Origin: an uncultured Alphaproteobacteria bacterium
GTDB lineage: Bacteria; Pseudomonadota; Alphaproteobacteria; HIMB59
NCBI GenBank assembly: GCA_902594145.1
Contig: CACJLA010000003.1
Coordinates: forward strand, 62,001 to 126,000
Direction: 5' to 3'
DNA length: 64,000 nt
Made by a program: the position numbers and the translations under genes. A model generated the notes under the pieces. The model was not told the origin of the DNA. It saw nothing but the letters and a program-made list of their open reading frames with translations, and made no database searches. Positions 26,250 through 34,622 of the stretch are shown piece by piece; position 1 is the stretch's first letter, and every line of letters begins with the position of its first letter.

Positions 26250-27169
26250 TAAAAAATTATTTCCCTATAAATCGGTCAAATACTATAAAAAAGAAAATGC
26301 TCATACAGCCTTTTTTTGTGGACCAAAAAGTAAATGACTCAAAAAAAATTAAAGGGTTAGGTGATAATAAAAGTTGGTCGTCTTCTAATGTCATCAAGGC
26401 AATTGAGAAGGATCTTAAAAGGGGTATAAATAATTTTCTTTTGTTTATTGTACCTCTTCAAAAACAAAGAACTCCAGAAGATTTTAGCTTTCACTATGAG
26501 GTTATTAGAAAAATTAAAAAATATTTTGGTAAAGATATAGTATTGCTCATCGATACGTGCCTTTGCTCTATTACTTATGATGGACATTGTGGAATTACTC
26601 ATCAAAAATCTATCGATCTTAATAAAACTCATTACTCTTTAGGATTAGCAGCAAATACATATCTTGAGGCAGGTGCAGATATAATAGCTCCAAGCGATAT
26701 GATGAAAAATACAACAAAATACTTAAGGAAAATCTTTGCACAAAATGGATTTTCTAATTCTCAGATTATGAGTTACTCAACAAAATTTAAAAGTCATTTT
26801 TATGGTCCATTTAGAAATGTAGCAAAATCGTCACCTAAAGGTTTTGATCGATCATCATATCAGTTGCCAGTTGCAGACAAAAAAAAAGCAATCAAAAGTT
26901 CCATCGATAATGCTGCACAGGGAGCGAATTATTTAATGGTTAAACCTGGAATGACATCAATTGATTTAATTGGAGATATAAAAAAAGAAACACTACTTCC
27001 TACAGGGACATTTCAGGTAAGTGGTGAATTTGCTAGTTTGCAAATGCTTAGCAAAGCTAATTTTGGCAACTATATTGATTTACTAAAAGAGTCTTTGGTG
27101 GTCTTCAAAAGAGCACGATCAGATTTTATTATTACTTATGGGGCAAGGGATATTGCAAAATACTTATAA
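26246..27169 (+). CDS. hemB: Delta-aminolevulinic acid dehydratase (porphobilinogen synthase)
   Basis: Condenses two 5-aminolevulinate molecules to porphobilinogen. The 307 residues include the zinc-site cysteines in DTCLCSITYDGHCG, the first catalytic lysine in YSTKFKSHFYGPFR and the second in YLMVKPG. The metal-site cysteines mark the zinc-dependent type, not the Mg-dependent Asp type frequent in other bacteria. The ATG overlaps the hemC stop by 4 bases. It overlaps the downstream hemE frame by 32 bases if hemE uses its first ATG. Confidence 0.96.
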   Translation: MIKNYFPINRSNTIKKKMLIQPFFVDQKVNDSKKIKGLGDNKSWSSSNVIKAIEKDLKRGINNFLLFIVPLQKQRTPEDFSFHYEVIRKIKKYFGKDIVLLIDTCLCSITYDGHCGITHQKSIDLNKTHYSLGLAANTYLEAGADIIAPSDMMKNTTKYLRKIFAQNGFSNSQIMSYSTKFKSHFYGPFRNVAKSSPKGFDRSSYQLPVADKKKAIKSSIDNAAQGANYLMVKPGMTSIDLIGDIKKETLLPTGTFQVSGEFASLQMLSKANFGNYIDLLKESLVVFKRARSDFIITYGARDIAKYL

Positions 27170-28163
27170 CAAAAAATTTCTCAATGCTTTAAATAAAGTA
27201 GAGCAAAAAGTTCCCCCTATTTGGCTAATGAGACAAGCTGGTCGGTATCATAAACATTATAGAATTTTAAAAGAAAAATATTCTTTTGAGCAATTATGCA
27301 AAGAGCCTGAGCTAGCTTGTAAAGTGGCTCTAGGACCTATTGCTGAGTTTGACTTTGATGTTGCAATACTATTCAGCGATATACTTTTTCCTTTAGATTA
27401 TTTAGGGATGGGCCTGAAATTTAAACCCGGCCCTGTATTTGAAAGAAATTTAAATTCTAAAATGATATCTGAGTTTAATATTGATGAATTTGATAGTTTT
27501 ATGGAATTTCAAAGTAAATCACTCAATCTTATTAGAAATGAGTTATCAAACGATAAGTCCTTAATTGGTTTTACTGGTGGGCCTTTAACTTTATACCATT
27601 TTGCAATCAGACATAATCCTGTATCAGAAACATTATTTCAACAAACCCTACCAATCTTAGAAAAGTTAATTCATAAAAATATCCAAATTCAGTTTCAAAG
27701 TGACATAGATCTATTGATGATTTTTGATACTGAGGCTAATAATCTTAATGATGAAGAATTTGATAAGTTTGTAATTCCTTTTATAAAAAAAATTGCAGAT
27801 AGTTATCCCAATAAGATAGGTTATTTCACAAAAGATATTTCTCAAAACAAATTTAGTAAATTGCAAAGATTAGAAAATTTAAAACTAACAGTTCTTGGAA
27901 CCAATTTAGAAATATTTAATGAATTACCAAAAACGCATTTATCTTTACAAGGAAATTTTTCAAATAATTTACTAGCTATGGAAGACACTAAAGCTTTTTC
28001 ACATATCATCGATGAATATTTAGAAAAATGTTTGCAGAATGATATATCCCATAGATCAGGTTGGATAGCTAGCCTGGATCATGGTGTAAAAAAAACTACT
28101 CCTGAGGCTAATGTTCATCTATTCATAGAAAAGATAAGAACTAAATTATCACTAAAATCGTAA
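27138..28163 (+). CDS. hemE: Uroporphyrinogen decarboxylase
   Basis: Decarboxylates uroporphyrinogen III to coproporphyrinogen III. The diagnostic N-terminal motif PPIWLMRQAGRYHKHYR and the ILFSDILFPLDYLGMGL and GFTGGPLTL segments are all present in 341 residues. The ATG at 27138 lies inside hemB. A TTG at 27153 would give a length closer to E. coli HemE, so the start is uncertain by five codons. The hemB-hemE overlap indicates one transcript. Confidence 0.95.
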   Translation: MGQGILQNTYNKKFLNALNKVEQKVPPIWLMRQAGRYHKHYRILKEKYSFEQLCKEPELACKVALGPIAEFDFDVAILFSDILFPLDYLGMGLKFKPGPVFERNLNSKMISEFNIDEFDSFMEFQSKSLNLIRNELSNDKSLIGFTGGPLTLYHFAIRHNPVSETLFQQTLPILEKLIHKNIQIQFQSDIDLLMIFDTEANNLNDEEFDKFVIPFIKKIADSYPNKIGYFTKDISQNKFSKLQRLENLKLTVLGTNLEIFNELPKTHLSLQGNFSNNLLAMEDTKAFSHIIDEYLEKCLQNDISHRSGWIASLDHGVKKTTPEANVHLFIEKIRTKLSLKS

Positions 28164-28172
28164 TGTTTTTCA

Positions 28173-29195
28173 ATGGCTTCTTTTAAAGGTAATAAACTCT
28201 ATGTTCATGGATCTGGTTTGAAAACAGGTATCCTGTTAACAAATTTAGGTACACCAGATGAGCCAACTAAATCTTCTTTAAAAATTTACTTAAAACAATT
28301 TCTTTCAGATAAACGTGTAATAGAAACACCAAAAGCGGTTTGGTGGCCTATACTTAACGGTATAGTTTTAAATACTCGACCTGCAAAGTCTGCTAAAAAT
28401 TATAAATCTGTTTGGACTGAAAAAGGATCTCCACTTTTGTATCACACTGAATCACAGTTAACAAAAATTGAAAATGTAATATGTAAAAAATATAAAAATA
28501 TTGTATTTGATATTGGAATGCGCTACGGCAACCCAAGTATTTCTAAAGGTTTAAATAACTTACGTAATCAAAATTGTGATCGTATTATTGTCCTACCTTT
28601 ATATCCTCAATATTGTGCAGCTACAACAGGATCAACATTTGATGCAGTTGCAGAGGAATTACAAAATTGGCGTTGGGTACCTTCTCTTCGTTTTATTGGA
28701 GGCTATTACGAACATAAGCTTTACATAAAAGCACTTAAAAATAGTATTGAAGAGTTCTGGACTAAAAACGACAAACCTAAAAAAATCTTATTTAGCTATC
28801 ATGGTGTCCCAAAAAAATATTTAGACAAAGGAGATCCGTATCACTGTTTCTGTAGAAAAACTACTAGATTAGTAGCCGAGGCCATGGGTTTACCAGAAGA
28901 AAGCTACATGACAACATTCCAATCAAGATTTGGACCAGCAGAGTGGCTTCAACCTTATACAGATAAAACAATTGAGAGCTTGGCAAAAAATGGCACAGAC
29001 CATATTCATGTTATTAGTCCAGCTTTTTCTTCAGACTGCCTCGAGACTATTGAAGAACTTAATGAAGAAAATAGAGAAATATTTATGGAAAATGGTGGAA
29101 AGGAATTTGGATATATTCCTTGTCTAAATGATCGAGAAGATCATATACTCCTACTCACTTCGTTGCTAGAAAACGAACTACATGGGTGGGTATGA
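28173..29195 (+). CDS. hemH: Ferrochelatase
   Basis: Inserts iron into protoporphyrin IX, the last step of heme synthesis. The 340-residue protein shows GILLTNLGTPDEPT, the metal-site histidine segment LFSYHGVPKKYLDKGDPY, TFQSRFGPAEWLQPYTD and the C-terminal SPAFSSDCLETIEEL. Standard proteobacterial length; no C-terminal iron-sulfur cysteine cluster is evident. It starts 9 bases after hemE and overlaps hemF as ATGA. Confidence 0.97.
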   Translation: MASFKGNKLYVHGSGLKTGILLTNLGTPDEPTKSSLKIYLKQFLSDKRVIETPKAVWWPILNGIVLNTRPAKSAKNYKSVWTEKGSPLLYHTESQLTKIENVICKKYKNIVFDIGMRYGNPSISKGLNNLRNQNCDRIIVLPLYPQYCAATTGSTFDAVAEELQNWRWVPSLRFIGGYYEHKLYIKALKNSIEEFWTKNDKPKKILFSYHGVPKKYLDKGDPYHCFCRKTTRLVAEAMGLPEESYMTTFQSRFGPAEWLQPYTDKTIESLAKNGTDHIHVISPAFSSDCLETIEELNEENREIFMENGGKEFGYIPCLNDREDHILLLTSLLENELHGWV

Positions 29196-30010
29196 GTGAT
29201 CAAATAAAAAACCAGCAAATCAATGCAGAAAAGTGGTTTCAAGAACTTCGAAATCAAATGATTGGAGCTATTCAAAAAGTTGATAGTTCAAGATTTAAAG
29301 AAAAAAGTTGGCAAAGGCCAGGTGGAGGTGGTGGATTAATGTCTATATTAAAGGGGGATATTTTTGAAAAAGTAGGAGTAAATATATCAACTGTTCACGG
29401 TGTTTTCAGTGAAGAAATTAGAAAAAGTATGCCTGGAACAGATAAAGATGGAAAATTCTGGGCATCAGGAATTTCTGTAGTTGCCCATATGAAAAACCCT
29501 AAAATAGCTGCTGCTCATTTTAATACGCGCTATATTACTACAAATGAAAGTCAATGGTTTGGCGGAGGTTGTGATCTTACTCCAGCAATTCCTGAAAATG
29601 AAGAAACAGAAAACTTTCATGAAGTTTTAAAAAGAACTTGTGACCAACACAATTCTGATTTTTACAGCAAATTTAAAAAGGAATGTGACGAATATTTTTA
29701 CTTACAACATAGGGAAGAATCTAGAGGTATTGGAGGAATATTTTTTGATTATATGCGCGACAATTTTGAAAAAGACTTTTCCTTTGTAAGAGATATTGGT
29801 CAGTGTTTTATAAATTTTGTGATTGAAAATGTAACAAGAAAGAAAGATTTAAAATATAATGATAATGACCTCCGTATTTTAATGAAAAAAAGGTCTCGCT
29901 ATGTGGAATTTAATTTACTTTATGATCGTGGAACTCTTTTTGGACTAAAAACTAATGGAAATATTGATGCTATACTGATGTCAATGCCACCAAACGCTAT
30001 TTGGGATTAA
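29192..30010 (+). CDS. hemF: Oxygen-dependent coproporphyrinogen III oxidase
   Basis: Aerobic oxidative decarboxylation of coproporphyrinogen III to protoporphyrinogen IX. The ATG at 29192 overlaps the hemH stop (ATGA) and is preferred to the GTG two codons upstream, giving 272 residues. Signature segments are RPGGGGGLMSILKGDIFEKVGVN-like residues near 40-60, HFNTRYI, WFGGGCDLTP, GIGGIFFDYM and the C-terminal LLYDRGTLFGLKTNG. The anaerobic HemN alternative is not in this window. It converges on hemG with a 4-base overlap. Confidence 0.97.
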   Translation: MSDQIKNQQINAEKWFQELRNQMIGAIQKVDSSRFKEKSWQRPGGGGGLMSILKGDIFEKVGVNISTVHGVFSEEIRKSMPGTDKDGKFWASGISVVAHMKNPKIAAAHFNTRYITTNESQWFGGGCDLTPAIPENEETENFHEVLKRTCDQHNSDFYSKFKKECDEYFYLQHREESRGIGGIFFDYMRDNFEKDFSFVRDIGQCFINFVIENVTRKKDLKYNDNDLRILMKKRSRYVEFNLLYDRGTLFGLKTNGNIDAILMSMPPNAIWD

Positions 30011-30510
30011 TTGATTTCTCTAGAAAATTTTTTAACTGCATCCCAATCTGTAAATTCAAAAGTTTTTGTTGTATCCGTTGGACCATTTGTTATCCACATA
30101 ATAAACTTAATTATATATTTTTCTAAAAAGTTATAATTTGGAAAATCTATCTTTCCAGCAAATACTCCAATATAATCTGGTTTCCAATTAGTTTTTTTTA
30201 GAAACTTTATAATATATGGATTTGTATTAGGTGTATTTTTCTCAGATTTCCTTGCGGTAGCATTTACAGAAAAAAAAACTGTTTTTTTTCTTTCAAGTAA
30301 AATTTTATTATTTTTAACAAAATTATAAATTTTCTTATTATGATCTCCATATTTTACTGATGCACCGATAATTATCTGATCGAAATTATCTAAATTAACA
30401 CTATTTAATCTGTCTATATTTAATATTAAAGACTCTTTTTCTTCATTAAGAGTTTCGCAAATTTTTAAGGATTGTCCATTGGAGGAAGAATAGATAAAAA
30501 TTTTTTTCAT
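30007..30510 (-). CDS. hemG: Menaquinone/ubiquinone-dependent protoporphyrinogen oxidase HemG
   Basis: Flavodoxin-like enzyme that oxidises protoporphyrinogen IX to protoporphyrin IX with quinones as acceptor. The 167 residues show a flavodoxin N-terminus (FIYSSSNGQSLKI), the HemG segment FFSVNATARKSEKNTPNTNP and the C-terminal FIMWITNGPTDTTKTFEFTDW, which is close to gammaproteobacterial HemG. Alphaproteobacteria normally use HemJ or HemY, so this points to horizontal acquisition. It lies convergent to the heme operon that provides its substrate. Confidence 0.9.
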   Translation of the reverse strand: MKKIFIYSSSNGQSLKICETLNEEKESLILNIDRLNSVNLDNFDQIIIGASVKYGDHNKKIYNFVKNNKILLERKKTVFFSVNATARKSEKNTPNTNPYIIKFLKKTNWKPDYIGVFAGKIDFPNYNFLEKYIIKFIMWITNGPTDTTKTFEFTDWDAVKKFSREIN

Positions 30511-30566
30511 TGAGCCTTATTACATAAGTTATTTGAATAGAGCAATTAATTAGTGTAAGAAAAAGC

Positions 30567-30950
30567 ATGGTTCAAGAATTCAAATTCTTAGGTTACAACA
30601 TGGAAAAAATATCTTCTTTTTATGGTTTTTTTTTAATAATTTGGGGGTTTTTTATTAGTCTGTTTAGTCAGAGTAGCTCAATTACATCTTACATACCCTC
30701 CTTAATTGGAGTCTGTATATTATTTTTTTCTCTTTTGGCTTTGTATGTTCCAAGAAGAAAGAAGCTTTTTATGCATATAGTAGTTTTTATTGGATTAGTT
30801 ATAGTTTTAGGAGGCTTAGATATTTTACGAAGTATTGACACAATTTTTATTAATTTTTGGGCGGATATATCAAAAATAATGATGCTTTTGACTGGAATTT
30901 TTTTTATTTTCCTTTGTGTTAAGTCATTTATTCACGCAAGATCTCATTAA
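30567..30950 (+). CDS. Small four-helix integral membrane protein of unknown function
   Basis: A 127-residue hydrophobic protein with about four transmembrane helices (about 16-35, 42-60, 68-86 and 97-122) separated by short basic loops such as VPRRKK. An in-frame ATG at 30600 would give a 116-residue form beginning MEKISSF and is equally plausible. No recognised family. It is divergent from hemG and precedes a MATE exporter. Function cannot be assigned. Confidence 0.7.
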   Translation: MVQEFKFLGYNMEKISSFYGFFLIIWGFFISLFSQSSSITSYIPSLIGVCILFFSLLALYVPRRKKLFMHIVVFIGLVIVLGGLDILRSIDTIFINFWADISKIMMLLTGIFFIFLCVKSFIHARSH

Positions 30951-30999
30951 AACTATTGAAATAATTTGCTAGAAAAAATTAGGTATTAATAAATCTTAA

Positions 31000-32358
31000 A
31001 TGGATCTCACTAATGGCGATATAAAAAAACAATTAATTAGTATGGCTGTTCCAGCAGGAACTGGTTTGTTGTTTTATACTCTTTATAATGTTGTTGATAC
31101 ATTTTATGCAGGTCTTATAAGCACAGAGGCTATTGCAGGTTTATCTATTTCTTACCCGTTATATTTTATTTTATTAGCCTTCGCTGTAGGTTTTGGACAA
31201 GGTACAACCACTCTTGTTTCTATAGCTATTGGGAAAAAAAAATTTAATGAAGCAATTAAGATACATATTCAAGCACTAGTTATCACTTTGTTAGTTTCTG
31301 TTACTATAGGGCTTATAACCTTTTTATTATCCAAACCTGTATTTTTATATTTTGGAGCAGAGGGTATATTTTTAAGCAACGGTCTTAAGTACATTAAAAT
31401 TCTATCAATTGGCGCACCAATCTTTATTGTTTCTTTTGTTGTCAATTCTCTTTTATATGCACAAGGAGATACTAAAAAAAATAGAAATGCTTTAATTATA
31501 AGTTTTTTTATTAATTTAATATTTAGTCCATTCTTATCTTTAGGCTATGGTCCTTTTCCTGCTTTAGGAACACTTGGCATAGCTCTTGCGACAGTCATAT
31601 CTCAATTATTTCATTTTTTCTTTCTAAGCTACTATGCTATTCGTAGCCCATTATTTAGTTATTTCAGCTACAATTACACTAGGCTAGAATTGAAATTTGT
31701 TTTAAGAATTTTAAGACAATCAATTCCTTCTAGTTTGAATATGTTTATGATAGCCGTTGGTTTCTTCATAATGCAGAAATTTGTGACAGGTTATGGTGCA
31801 TCAGCTAGTGCAGCTTACGGTATAGCTTTAAGAATTGAGCAAATTATTTTATTACCAGCCATAGGATTTAGTAGTGCTTTATTAAGTATGGTTGGACAAA
31901 ATTTTGGTTCGAAGAATTTTGTTAGAATTTATGAAGCTTTTTTAATTTCACTGAGGTTATCTTTGACAATGATGATATTTGGAGCAGTGGTGCTTATATT
32001 TGCAGGAGAGAGAATAGCTGGTTTTTTTTCAAGAGATAGCGAAGTAATAATTATCGCTGGTAGTTACTTATTTATGGTGGCGTTCTTGGCTTTTATATAT
32101 CAAGTTATTGATAGATGTGACTCTGTGCTTTCTGGTTTGAGAAAACCTTCTGTAAATGTCTTCTATACTTTTATAAGGTTGGTATTTTTACCACCATTTG
32201 TAATTTATTTGTTTTCAGAGACTTTCGAAAAAGGCTTAATAGGCATTTGGTGGGCCATATTTTTTACAAATTTACTAGGCTCAGTTTTCGTATATTTTCA
32301 TATGCGTTATATATTCAAAAATCAAGCCAGACTTGTTGAAGGGAGCAGTCCGTTATAA
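31000..32358 (+). CDS. MATE family efflux transporter
   Basis: Multidrug and toxin extrusion-type exporter, normally an H+ or Na+ antiporter of organic cations, in the inner membrane. The 452 residues form about 12 transmembrane helices in two repeated halves. The N-terminal region shows KQLISMAVPAGTGLLFYTLYNVVDTFYAG and VGFGQGTTTLVSIAIGKKK, matching the MATE/MatE pattern, and the second half repeats it (IALRIEQIILLPAIGFSSAL). Substrate unknown. The gene stands alone and is followed by a stem-loop. Confidence 0.9.
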   Translation: MDLTNGDIKKQLISMAVPAGTGLLFYTLYNVVDTFYAGLISTEAIAGLSISYPLYFILLAFAVGFGQGTTTLVSIAIGKKKFNEAIKIHIQALVITLLVSVTIGLITFLLSKPVFLYFGAEGIFLSNGLKYIKILSIGAPIFIVSFVVNSLLYAQGDTKKNRNALIISFFINLIFSPFLSLGYGPFPALGTLGIALATVISQLFHFFFLSYYAIRSPLFSYFSYNYTRLELKFVLRILRQSIPSSLNMFMIAVGFFIMQKFVTGYGASASAAYGIALRIEQIILLPAIGFSSALLSMVGQNFGSKNFVRIYEAFLISLRLSLTMMIFGAVVLIFAGERIAGFFSRDSEVIIIAGSYLFMVAFLAFIYQVIDRCDSVLSGLRKPSVNVFYTFIRLVFLPPFVIYLFSETFEKGLIGIWWAIFFTNLLGSVFVYFHMRYIFKNQARLVEGSSPL

Positions 32359-32392
32359 CTAGGAGGGAATAACTAAGAATCTATATCAACAC

Positions 32393-32425
32393 GGAGTTGT
32401 TTGAAACTTTTATTTGAACTGCTCC
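32393..32425 (+). other. Stem-loop downstream of the MATE gene
   Basis: GGAG at 32393-32396 pairs with CTCC at 32422-32425. The stem continues inward through one mismatch and several G-U pairs to a loop of about 7 bases, about 13 positions in all. A wider arm pairs CTAGGAG (32359-32365) with CTCCTAG (32422-32428), giving an alternative fold. No T-run follows. It may be a mRNA end, an attenuator-like switch or part of a small RNA in the otherwise gene-free 32359-32537 interval. Confidence 0.35.
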
Positions 32426-32537
32426 TAGATAAGTTATATCGAATATTGAAGAAGTATGTTGTGTTATCATTGCATAATAACTATGCAACTTACAATCATC
32501 TTAAATCAAAATTATTATTTAGTTGAAATTTCGAAAA

Positions 32538-33149
32538 TTAGATTATTTCTGTATAAATAATCGACATAGTAAGAATTAGTAAATAACAAATGATAAAGGT
32601 ATTAACAATTCTCCATACTTTTTTGTTTAAGAAATATACTCTAAGTGACTGAGCACCATAGCCTAAGAAATAAAAGAAAATAAAAGATGCTAGACTAGCG
32701 CCCAGTCCAAACAACACCTTATCAGAAATAGATAGGAAATTTTTTGATAAATTCCCTAAAATAAAAACGGTATCTGAATAAACATGAGGATTTAAGAAGG
32801 TAAAAGCAAGAGTTTGTAGGCCTATTTTTGACTTTGATGTTTGTAAGTTAGTTTGTGAAAATTTAATATCATATTTAAATGTTTTTAATTTCAACCATAT
32901 AAAATTTAAGAGAAAGAGCACTAGACATAAAGATAATAACATATTGATTAGATCATTGATAAAATTTTTAATAAAATGAAATAGAAAAATCCCAAAAAAA
33001 ATTAATAAAAAATCACCTAGTATGCAGATCGATGTAACTAAAAATATATTATTTTTTTTTATACCCTGCTCTATTACAAATAAATTCTGTGCTCCTATTG
33101 CTAGTATTAGACTTAAACCTGTTGAAAAACCAAAAACAAACTCATTCAT
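32538..33149 (-). CDS. LysE/ArgO family amino acid exporter
   Basis: Inner-membrane exporter of the LysE superfamily, 203 residues with about six transmembrane helices. The N-terminus GLSLILAIGAQNLFVIEQGI is characteristic of the LysE/ArgO branch that exports basic amino acids. A second conserved segment is FTFLNPHVYSDTVFILG. Substrate (lysine or arginine) is inferred from the subfamily motif. No LysR-type regulator gene is next to it. Confidence 0.88.
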   Translation of the reverse strand: MNEFVFGFSTGLSLILAIGAQNLFVIEQGIKKNNIFLVTSICILGDFLLIFFGIFLFHFIKNFINDLINMLLSLCLVLFLLNFIWLKLKTFKYDIKFSQTNLQTSKSKIGLQTLAFTFLNPHVYSDTVFILGNLSKNFLSISDKVLFGLGASLASFIFFYFLGYGAQSLRVYFLNKKVWRIVNTFIICYLLILTMSIIYTEII

Positions 33150-33207
33150 GACAATTTTGCACAGTTTATATACTTTACACCTAAAATCTATTTAGTAAGT
33201 TTGACTC

Positions 33208-33297
33208 ATGAAAGTATTTGCCGGTGGAATTTTTTTCGCCTTAATATTTATTTATGTAGTAACTGACGGTTTTGTTAAGATTAGTCTGCCTCTGTAA
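33208..33297 (+). CDS. Possible 29-residue single-pass membrane peptide
   Basis: A short frame opens with ATG at 33208 and ends TAA at 33297. It encodes one hydrophobic segment, GGIFFALIFIYVVTDGF, flanked by a lysine on each side. There is no strong ribosome-binding site and it overlaps the 3' end of the convergent TAXI-like gene by 17 bases. It may be a real small membrane peptide or chance. Only comparison with relatives can decide. Confidence 0.3.
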   Translation: MKVFAGGIFFALIFIYVVTDGFVKISLPL

Positions 33298-33862
33298 ACC
33301 TTCTTCTTTTTCCATTACTCCACTCTTCATTAAATCTTAGAGTGCCTAAATGTAATGGGATCTTTTGTTTAACAATCAAATTACTTTCTGAAAATTCAAA
33401 GAATGAATTATGTAGATAGCGAAACTCTAACAAATTATTCATAATCCCAAAGTTTATATCTTTTATGATGTTAGGATCCACATTCTGATTTGAAATGAAA
33501 ACGTAGTCATCTTCTGCTGTAAAATTCAAAACTAAACGAAGAGATAAGTTAGATGGGTGTTCAAATAAATCTGATTTTTTTATAATTGCATATTGAAATT
33601 GATTTTGTTCAATTTTTTTTATGATTTCATCAACACTATCGTCTAGACGTGTATCGCATTCTAAGGTGTTGGATCCTCCATAACTATGGGATATTTCTAG
33701 CTCTCTATCCAAAACTTTACATACACTTTTAGCAAGTATGTATTCTGTACCTAGTGTAGATCGAACCATTATTGTTAAAGAAATATCTTGGGAGAGCGCA
33801 TATAATAAATTTGTTTTAAAAAATAATAGTACAATAAAAGAAAATATTATTTTTAAATACAT
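33281..33862 (-). CDS. Short TAXI-like periplasmic binding protein
   Basis: A 193-residue exported protein with a signal peptide (about 1-23, ending LYALS). The mature part resembles the N-terminal lobe of TAXI-type TRAP solute receptors. Segments in order are STLGTEYILAKSVCKVL, the YGGSNTLECDTRLDDSVDEI segment, FQYAIIKKSDLFEHPSNLSLR and a strand VFISNQNV. Family members are usually about 320 residues, so the second lobe is largely missing. No TRAP membrane subunit is nearby. Either a stand-alone sensor or a decayed receptor; the frame itself is intact. Confidence 0.6.
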   Translation of the reverse strand: MYLKIIFSFIVLLFFKTNLLYALSQDISLTIMVRSTLGTEYILAKSVCKVLDRELEISHSYGGSNTLECDTRLDDSVDEIIKKIEQNQFQYAIIKKSDLFEHPSNLSLRLVLNFTAEDDYVFISNQNVDPNIIKDINFGIMNNLLEFRYLHNSFFEFSESNLIVKQKIPLHLGTLRFNEEWSNGKRRRFTEAD

Positions 33863-33908
33863 AGATTACTTTTAACATAAAACATTCTAGATTGTTAAAG
33901 AGATTTAG

Positions 33909-34622
33909 ATGCCAAATTTTTCAATAATTGCAATAATAGCATGCTTTGCTTATGCAATTGAGAGTATTTTTGGTTTTGGTGGAACTATAATTTTTTTAGG
34001 ATTTAGTGGATTTTTTTTTGATTTTAACTCTCTATTGAGATTAGCTATGATTGTTGGCCTATCGTCTGGGTTGGCAGTTTTAATTCAATCATACAAATAT
34101 GTTTCTACAAAACACCTAATCAAAATTTTGATCTACACAATTCCCGGGGCTTTTATTGGAACATATTTTATTAATTATTTTACATCAGATGTTTTAATAA
34201 AAATATTTGCCTTAATTTTAATTGTCTATGGATGCTTTAACCTATTTTTTCCAAATATAATTTTTCCTCAAATTTTAAAAAAATTTTTTGTAATTTTAGG
34301 TGGTTTTATTCAAGGAATTTACACCATTGGAGGACCTTTTGTATTGATGGGTTATAAAGATAGTTTTTCTTCAAAACAAGAGTTGAGGTCTACTATGGCT
34401 GGATATTTTTTTATTATTAACTCCTTAAGAGCATTATTTTTTGTTTTTCTAGGAGGGAGTTATTTAAATATTGTCAAAATATATTATCCAATAGCATTTT
34501 TAGTAATGTTGAGTGTTTGGATAGGTTATTATGTTCACAAAAAGATACCAGAGGACCTATTTAAAAGGCTTATAATCATTGCTATCACTTTAATTGGTAT
34601 ATTGATTTTTTTTACAAAATGA
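33909..34622 (+). CDS. TSUP (TauE/SafE) family membrane transporter
   Basis: Inner-membrane permease of the TauE/SafE (TSUP) family, members of which move sulfur-containing anions and small organic acids. The 237 residues form about 7-8 helices. The N-terminal motif ESIFGFGGTIIFLGFSG and the later GGFIQGIYTIGGPFVLMGY are the two family repeats. Substrate unknown. The stop overlaps the next gene (DUF3445) as ATGA, implying co-translation and perhaps a shared pathway. Confidence 0.85.
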   Translation: MPNFSIIAIIACFAYAIESIFGFGGTIIFLGFSGFFFDFNSLLRLAMIVGLSSGLAVLIQSYKYVSTKHLIKILIYTIPGAFIGTYFINYFTSDVLIKIFALILIVYGCFNLFFPNIIFPQILKKFFVILGGFIQGIYTIGGPFVLMGYKDSFSSKQELRSTMAGYFFIINSLRALFFVFLGGSYLNIVKIYYPIAFLVMLSVWIGYYVHKKIPEDLFKRLIIIAITLIGILIFFTK

